Assembly (NCBI RefSeq): GCF_000005505.3
Contig: NC_016131.3
Span: 36,791,001-36,855,000, forward strand
DNA: 64,000 nt
Source: Brachypodium distachyon
Taxonomy: Eukaryota; Streptophyta; Magnoliopsida; Poales; Poaceae
Reading direction: 5' to 3'
Shown one piece after another: positions 58,191 through 64,000 of this stretch (its first letter is position 1; each line of letters opens with the position of its first letter). A program made the position numbers and the translations under genes. The notes below the pieces were generated by a model. That model ran no database searches. It saw only the letters and a list, made by a program, of their open reading frames with translations, and was not told where the DNA came from.

Positions 58191-60960
58191 GTAAATAGAT
58201 CCCCTCGGACGCTTTCTAGAGCCCCAACCTATCCCCCAAAACCTAGCTCGAAGCCGCAGTCAATCTCACCGCCTATTTCGAGTTTTCGTCGCCGTTTCCA
58301 CGTGAACTCCGGCGAGCAATTTCTACCACCTCGCCCCAAATTAACCCGAGCCACCACCACCACTAGATCCCTCTAGAACCCTGTAACACAATCCACCATA
58401 GCATCGCCTTCGGAAACCTCTGTTTCACTGACTCTCATCAACTTCGGTGAAGTTCATCATCTCCGGTGAGCTTTCTTGTCCTATTTTTCGAGCTGCAGTC
58501 AATATTGAATAGACTACTTCTGTAGCTTGTAGATTATCAACCGTATATCCTATTTAGCCGATTCCTTCTGCTATGCTTAGATCACGTCATGCTCTTCAGA
58601 TTAGATCAGTTTGCATGCCCCGTCTGGATTATCTTCTGCAGTGCATCTTCGTCGGAAGTTGCTATTCACAGCAGCCATCTTTCGAAATTCTTGTAATATT
58701 CCATAGATCCGTTTGGTCCCGAACCTTCTGGAGATCATCTATCAGATCATGTTCTACACATCAGTGCACTGTTCGCACAAGTTCTATTTCATCTACACTA
58801 GTGCATCTTCCACCAAACTTCATATTTGTTAACAATGTCACATTGATTAGCTGTATTCCAAAGCCTATATCTGTTGATCCGCAGCTCCAACTAAGTGGAT
58901 TGTTTATGTATTGTCAATATCACATCAAACTCTACAATATAGAACTTTTCTCACACCTTTTCATGTCCATATACGGAATCCCATGATCCATAGAAGTTTG
59001 TATCTGTTAACAGCCAGAACTTCACCGTTTCAACTCCAATTCAACCCTAGCCTTTTGTATTGATTTCTAATCCAAGTTTCCTTTGCATCTATCACATGTT
59101 ATGATCTGATCAAACATGTCCTTGTCTTCAACTCATTTAAATTAGTTTTCCTTTCTCTATTTTGTCCCAAACAACTTAGAGATTCTTTTCAAATCTTGAT
59201 ATCAGAAACCCTAGGTTCTTTATCCATCTTTTCCAGGTTTGGATATCACTAAAGTATTTGTGTAAATCTATTTTCTTAACTATAAATTGCATAATGAGGT
59301 TTATGTCATAGATAGCCTTCGCATGCTAATAAATTAGAGCTAATAAAATTAACTCTCATATAGCTCAATCGACTTGCATTGATAGATTAAATGTATAATT
59401 GTGTTTGCATTGCATAGATGAACTTGATGCATTGAAATTAATTACTCTAACTGAATAACAGTAGCATAGCATGTTAGAACAACAATTAACTTGATGTTTT
59501 ATTATCTATCATGTTCACCTAAGATGCATAGTTTGCATGATAGCTTTGTCATATTGTTGCATACCTTGTCATAATTTAGTTGGATCGTGAGATGTGAATT
59601 GTTCGTGTTTTCATAAATAAAACATGTGTGATATTAAGGACATAGTATTATTCCTTAGTTATAATACCAATCAAACCATATCCATCCTTTCCGAAACCCT
59701 ACACTATTGCTTTAGCAATAAAGATAATCTTTGATTATCACTTTTGGTTCTTCATTTGGATTTATTTGGAGTTATCGAACAATGTGGTTATTGATGTTAT
59801 TTGTTCTTCACGATAGATGATCCGGAATGCGATTGTGCTAAGTGTCGTGAAGAAGAAGTTTGTATCAAACAGGCCAAGGCAAGTGATACCTTTGATCATC
59901 TAGAATCCTATATTTTTGCATATGCTACTTTGTTCTACAAATTGTAAGAATGCATGTGTAGGTCTTATTCTCTATAAAGTATTTTCAAAATGTGTTTGCA
60001 AATTATTAGTTCTGACATATGTAGTATGCCTACGGGTTGTTTGTCATGCCACCAATTACCCTAAGATTATAGTATATATGTTTTCAGACTTGCTCGCTAT
60101 ATATTGTATCGGGAGGGTACAAAACTTTTCGAAAAAGAAAGTCTCATAAGCGAGAGTGTTTTCAAAAATACTTTCAAAATAAAACCCAAAAATGTTTTCC
60201 ACTGGGCGGGGGTGGTAGGTCTGAGACCATTTATGGTTGTCGACAAGGGCAGCATCCAGTTTGGCTCTGCAGATGCTCAGGATTTCGGTGGGGACCGCCG
60301 TCCAGTATCAAAAAGTTCAAGTCTTTTCCAATGGAACCCAAAAATTTACCTGTACAACCAGCTGCTATTATGGCTCTGGTTTAGTTGAGTAACTAGCAGG
60401 AAACCGTACTTGGGTATCGTCATCCGGAGAGGGACCAATGTGCTTTATGGAACGGGCGGTGCCAGGATTAAGTATAAGGGGCTTCTAGTGAAAGACTTCG
60501 TCACAATCTTTACCTGTTGCGCACGCTTATCGTTAGGCAACACTTTGGACTGATTGTGTCTGTGGGTAAAATGTACAAACCTCTGCAGAGTGTCAATCTA
60601 ATCGATTAGCCATGCCCCTAGTTACGGACGAATTTTGAGCTACTAAGTCTAGTCAAGAGGATGATTTATGACTTATCCTTAAGTAGGTATTTGCATTTTC
60701 TCCTAACCACACAAGTATCTACTTGCAAGTACATTCAATGTACATTCAGTACATTTAATGTACTGACCTGCACCTATCACGTGCAAATGTTGACGTATCA
60801 AAAAAAGTTACGCAGGGTCACGGCTATATACTTAACAAACCTGTGGCTTTGATGGACTCATTGGTGTTCAATTTAATTTTTCGCTGTGTAATAAAATATG
60901 TACTCTGGATTATTGTTTATCGGTAAAAAAAAAGACATGTGTTTTCTATCTCATCTCGGA
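58191..60960 (+). repeat. Old diverged gypsy LTR related to the A family
   Basis: There is no coding content. It shares ordered landmarks with the Element A LTR: the gccaaggcaagt...ctttgatcat block (59870-59900, compare 7630-7650), a tgtacaaac...gagtgtcaa...tagccatgcccc block (60570-60620, compare 8348-8395), the stem-loop pair (60747-60785, compare 8694-8743) and an end similar to ttatattctggat (60896-60912). Element D sits in its left part. The precise start is not visible and no target duplication was found. Confidence 0.6.
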
Positions 60961-60997
60961 CTGTGTGTACAAGATATTGATCCAGAAATTAGTACAA

Positions 60998-61058
60998 AAT
61001 ACACAGAGATTCCAGATCATTACCACGGAATACACAAAGATTCCGGATCATTACCGGT
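60998..61058. repeat. 31-bp tandem duplication
   Basis: The unit aatacacagagattccag...cattacc occurs at about 60998 and again at 61029 with a few changes. Confidence 0.65.
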
Positions 61059-61329
61059 CTGGGTTGCCACATTACTCCACCAAAACACACGTGGCGGATG
61101 TGCGCCGGATGTCACCCGTATGTACAAACAGCAGTAGTAAAACGTAGCATTCCAAAGTTCTCCAGTCGAATATACAGCTAACTAGGTACAGTCCATGGTA
61201 AGGTATCTTGTAGCATCGAGGGAAATGAAGAGATTTACAGCAACACAGAAACAGCAGCAGCGCCAGCACAGCCCCCGCTAGCCATATATATATGGACGAT
61301 GGAACCAGAAACCGAGAACGCCCAGTATT
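61059..61329 (-). other. 3' flank and likely 3' UTR of the reticulon gene
   Basis: This is downstream of the stop codon on the minus strand. No separate gene; the polyadenylation site is not identified. Confidence 0.45.
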
Positions 61330-63791
61330 CTAGGTCTGCTTCTTGGCTTTCGCCGGACCCCTGGGTATCTTGCTCAGAACCTTGGTGTCCAGCACCTCGT
61401 AATGCCTGCACGCCTCTGTATGGGCCTTCCCGGCAAAGTGATCCACCTTGTCCTGGTACTTGTCGTACAAGATCGGGACGCTGTGGACCATTAGGACAAC
61501 TGTTTTGGGATCTCAAATCCATCAGTCGAATTGCTTAGGACATAGAATATGCTCTTGATTTTGTTGTGTAGAGTAAGAAGAAGGCATTTACCAACGTATG
61601 TCAACGTGAGGAAGTTACAGCAGCTTCCAACTTCAGAGAGAACCCAGAGAGCAGCAATCACCTGAAAAGCACAAGAAAACTTACAATTACACGATCCTCA
61701 AGCAACAAAAAGAACAAAGTAGAGGACTGCTATTAGTTTTTATGCCAAAGAAAAAACATACACCCAGAAACTTCTTTAGGTCATGTCCCATCGCGATCTC
61801 CCGGAACAGGTGAAGTGCTCTATTGATGTCATTGCGTAATGCCCGTGTCACATTCACAGCAACATCTTCAGGTAACTGCACCACCGGAAATACTGGTGGA
61901 CTCCTGCAAAACACAACTTGTGAACAAGACTGGAACCAGTGACAGCAAGAACATGTGGAAATCATAATATATCTCACTTCTTGATAAAGGTTGTAGCTTT
62001 GGACCACATGAACAAGATGGCCAGGATGCCGATCATCACATGGGATATAAGTGTTAAGAGGTGATAATCAAGCACTTCGAATAGAACCCATATGACAGTT
62101 GCACCACCAATCACTACAGCAGAGGTCTTCTTGTCTTTCCATAACAGTACGTCAGCAGCTGCAAAGGAAACAAAAACAGAGCATTTAGAACTATCACAAT
62201 GCAGCCATGACTTCACAATTTCGTTTAGATTACTGCATGATGTCCTGAGAAATAGAACAAGTATCTCATGTAGGGTGCCAAATCAGCATTTCATTTAGAA
62301 GGAAGTTGTTTCTTAAATAAGAAATGAACTTATGCAATACCAGTAGCAAAACCAATCAAAATTACTGTTGGGGGACAATAATTGTTTCTTACAGTGGGGC
62401 TCACCAAAAATCTATTGGTGAGGTTAAAGAACTTCGGTTAAAAAAAGATAAAAATATCATCTAATGGAGCCTTATGCAATACCAGTAGCAAAAACAATCA
62501 AAATTGCTGTTGGCAGACAATAATTGTTTCTTAAATTGGGGCCCACAAAAAAATCTATTGGTGAGGTTCAAAACCTTCGGTTAGAAAAAGAAGAAAATAT
62601 TATCTAATGGAGAGCTTATTACTTAGCATGAAGTTGTACTTAGCATGGAGATGCTCTAAGTAGGTTCTTAAGTTCATACAGATATTAATAAAGCAGACAT
62701 ATAGTTGATGTTGCCACTTGCCGGCAGTCACCAACAATAATCATCAATTCTTTCGGGGCAAACATACCACCCACAGGAAACTGTATAAAAAGATATTGAT
62801 TCCAACAGCTGTGCTCAGGCTCACCTTTCTATTTCGCACTTACCATCATTATTACATCTGCACCAGGTCAAACAAGAAAGCTGTATAAAGCTTCATTTAC
62901 GAAGGAGGCAAGTAGCTAGTACTTTTTTAGGAAGAAACTATAATCAAATTTTCTATTTCAATTTGATAACAATATGTTGCTTACTAGCACAAACTCCTGT
63001 GTGACTTCTCTTGAATCTTCCACAAGGGTTCAGGACAGTATCCTACAAAGATTTTTTTTTAAGTGGTCTCTGTCAACAGTGGATGAACTTTACCTTTTTT
63101 TTAGGGCAGATTATTATCATTATCTGCAGGTTGAGGAATTCATTTTTTTTCGATAAAGGAAGCTAATCTGCAGGTTGAGGAATTCATTTTTTTTCGATAA
63201 AGGAAGCTAAGCCGCCAGTATAAACAAAAATTCAGAAAATTACGGGTGGGCGCTTTCTTGGGGGGAAAGATGTGCTATGAAACTATTTTAGGATAGCTAT
63301 GTAAGTGAAGTGAACGCCATCGAGCGCTCACACAATGCGCAGCCAGCCTTAAATTAGTTAACAAATAACAACTACGGCAACGAAGCAAGTGCAAATATTA
63401 GAAGATCCATGACCATGTAGCAATATACGAAATAATATTTACCGAATGAAAAACAAAATCCAGTACTAACAGTATTAACCAAATTAAGCAGGAGTCCTGT
63501 TAAAATAAAATTAAGCAGGAGTCGTGCCAGACAAAAATAAACAGAAGGAGGAAAGGAGAGTTCCGTACTTTTACCGCCTCCAAGAGCTTTATGCACGGAG
63601 GTGTCCTCCCCGAGCAGCCTGAACCCCCTGGACCTTGCCGTGGTGTCCGGAGAAGACGCCGGCGGGACCGCCTTCTCTGGCGAGGCGTCGGCGGGCTGCT
63701 CCACCGGCAGCGGAGGGGCCAAGTCACCCTCGGCGGCCGCTGCTGGAGTCGGTGGGGGTGCGCCGACGGTCTCCTCGGCTGGATCGGACAT
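61330..63791 (-). CDS. RTNLB: Reticulon-like protein B, five exons
   Basis: Exons on the minus strand: 63791-63575, 62158-61978, 61903-61762, 61661-61592, 61499-61330. All four introns are GT-AG, and phases add up to 780 bp, 259 residues plus stop. The start ATG at 63791 begins [10 protein letters not shown]; an upstream in-frame GTG is not used. Residues 1-65 are an acidic Pro/Ala-rich cytosolic tail. The reticulon domain starts at about residue 75 ([10 protein letters not shown]). It has two long hydrophobic hairpins (about 84-126 and 178-214) separated by a hydrophilic loop ([28 protein letters not shown]). The C-terminus is KKQT, a dilysine ER-retrieval type motif. Family knowledge: RTNLB proteins sit in the ER membrane as wedge-like hairpins and shape tubules. 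Length is normal for the family, no damage is seen, and it is probably expressed. The paralogue number cannot be assigned. Confidence 0.95.
62329..62612 (-). repeat. 142-bp tandem duplication in intron 1 of the reticulon gene
   Basis: Copies at 62329-62470 and 62471-62612 are similar over their full length, with scattered changes. Each contains tctattggtgaggtt and an A-rich end. Confidence 0.85.
63122..63209 (-). repeat. 44-bp tandem duplication in intron 1 of the reticulon gene
   Basis: The unit atctgcaggttgaggaattc and following bases occur at 63122-63165 and, almost unchanged, at 63166-63209. Confidence 0.88.
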
Positions 63792-64000
63792 GATAGGCAC
63801 CCGGAGCGAGCGAAGGAAGCTACAAGAAAGCTAAACACGAATTCCCCTCCCTCCCTTCGTCTGTGCTCTCGTAAAGCGCGCAATATGTGGAAGTGTGCCT
63901 TCGCATCCTGTTTTGGAGATCTCTAGAATATGGAGTTATGGGCCGAGAGCCCGAGAGGGACCGCCGTTTAGCGGCCGTGACGGCGCTCCGTGCCTTTCGG
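63792..64000 (-). promoter_or_regulatory. 5' UTR and proximal promoter region of the reticulon gene
   Basis: Minus-strand sequence upstream of the start codon. It includes a purine-rich gaagggagggagggg leader near 63845-63860. No clear TATA box is seen; the region is cut by the window end. Confidence 0.45.

Noticed and set aside
61235..61522. 95-residue minus-strand ORF
   Set aside because: Wrong frame across the last reticulon exon; the correct frame ends at 61330 with KKQT.
63500..63926. ORFs overlapping exon 1 of the reticulon gene
   Set aside because: Other frames of a GC-rich exon; the reticulon frame joins perfectly to four further exons.
1..64000. tRNA or rRNA genes, organellar inserts
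   Set aside because: No cloverleaf with intact A and B boxes, rRNA block or plastid/mitochondrial gene was recognised by eye. A covariance-model search was not possible here.

Overview
This window looks like nuclear DNA from a grass (Poaceae), probably one with a large, repeat-rich genome. The reasons are very long Ty3/gypsy LTRs, Tat-lineage elements carrying antisense genes, a SIRE-type copia element, heavy LTR-in-LTR nesting, and one low-copy plant gene with a GC-rich first exon and short introns. I cannot name the species. About 60 kb of the 64 kb is transposable-element DNA. The only convincing host gene is a reticulon-like (RTNLB) gene at the right end, on the minus strand (61330-63791, five exons, 259 residues).

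Layout. 1-9056: Element A, a Tekay-like chromovirus (gypsy) cut by the window start, with an upstream extra ORF, a gag remnant, a broken pol with chromodomain and a complete 3.36-kb 3' LTR. It sits inside the RNase H region of another gypsy element (Element B, 9057-10878). 10879-48710: Element C, a SIRE-like copia element reduced to two LTRs, the first 20 codons of gag and the extra 3' ORF. Its gag-pol is gone and the gap holds a nest of gypsy sequence. That nest is: (i) LTRs of the Element A family in both orientations (13110-21085, including a solo LTR at 17758-21047); (ii) 20 kb of Tat-lineage fragments arranged roughly head to head (21086-41044); (iii) a solo A-family LTR with a perfect 5-bp target duplication (42368-45699). 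A solo Tat LTR also lies inside the 5' LTR of Element C (11172-12068).

48711-51955 is mostly unannotatable intergenic DNA with a 5'-truncated LINE (50185-50530, 18-bp target duplication), a foldback and a diverged repeat. 51956-58190: Element D, a full-length but coding-dead Ty1/copia element with two ~0.9-kb LTRs. 58191-60960 is an old, diverged gypsy LTR related to the A family. 61330-63791 is the RTNLB gene.

How the parts work together. There is no operon or pathway here: the window records successive insertions, LTR-LTR recombination and deletion next to one gene. In the Tat fragments, a long ORF on the opposite strand lies between integrase and the 3' LTR, and one copy shows three plausible introns in it. 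The A-family LTRs share a pair of stem-loops near their 3' end, and these persist through compensatory base changes in the diverged LTR at 60.7 kb. I see no tRNA, rRNA, CRISPR array or prokaryotic feature.
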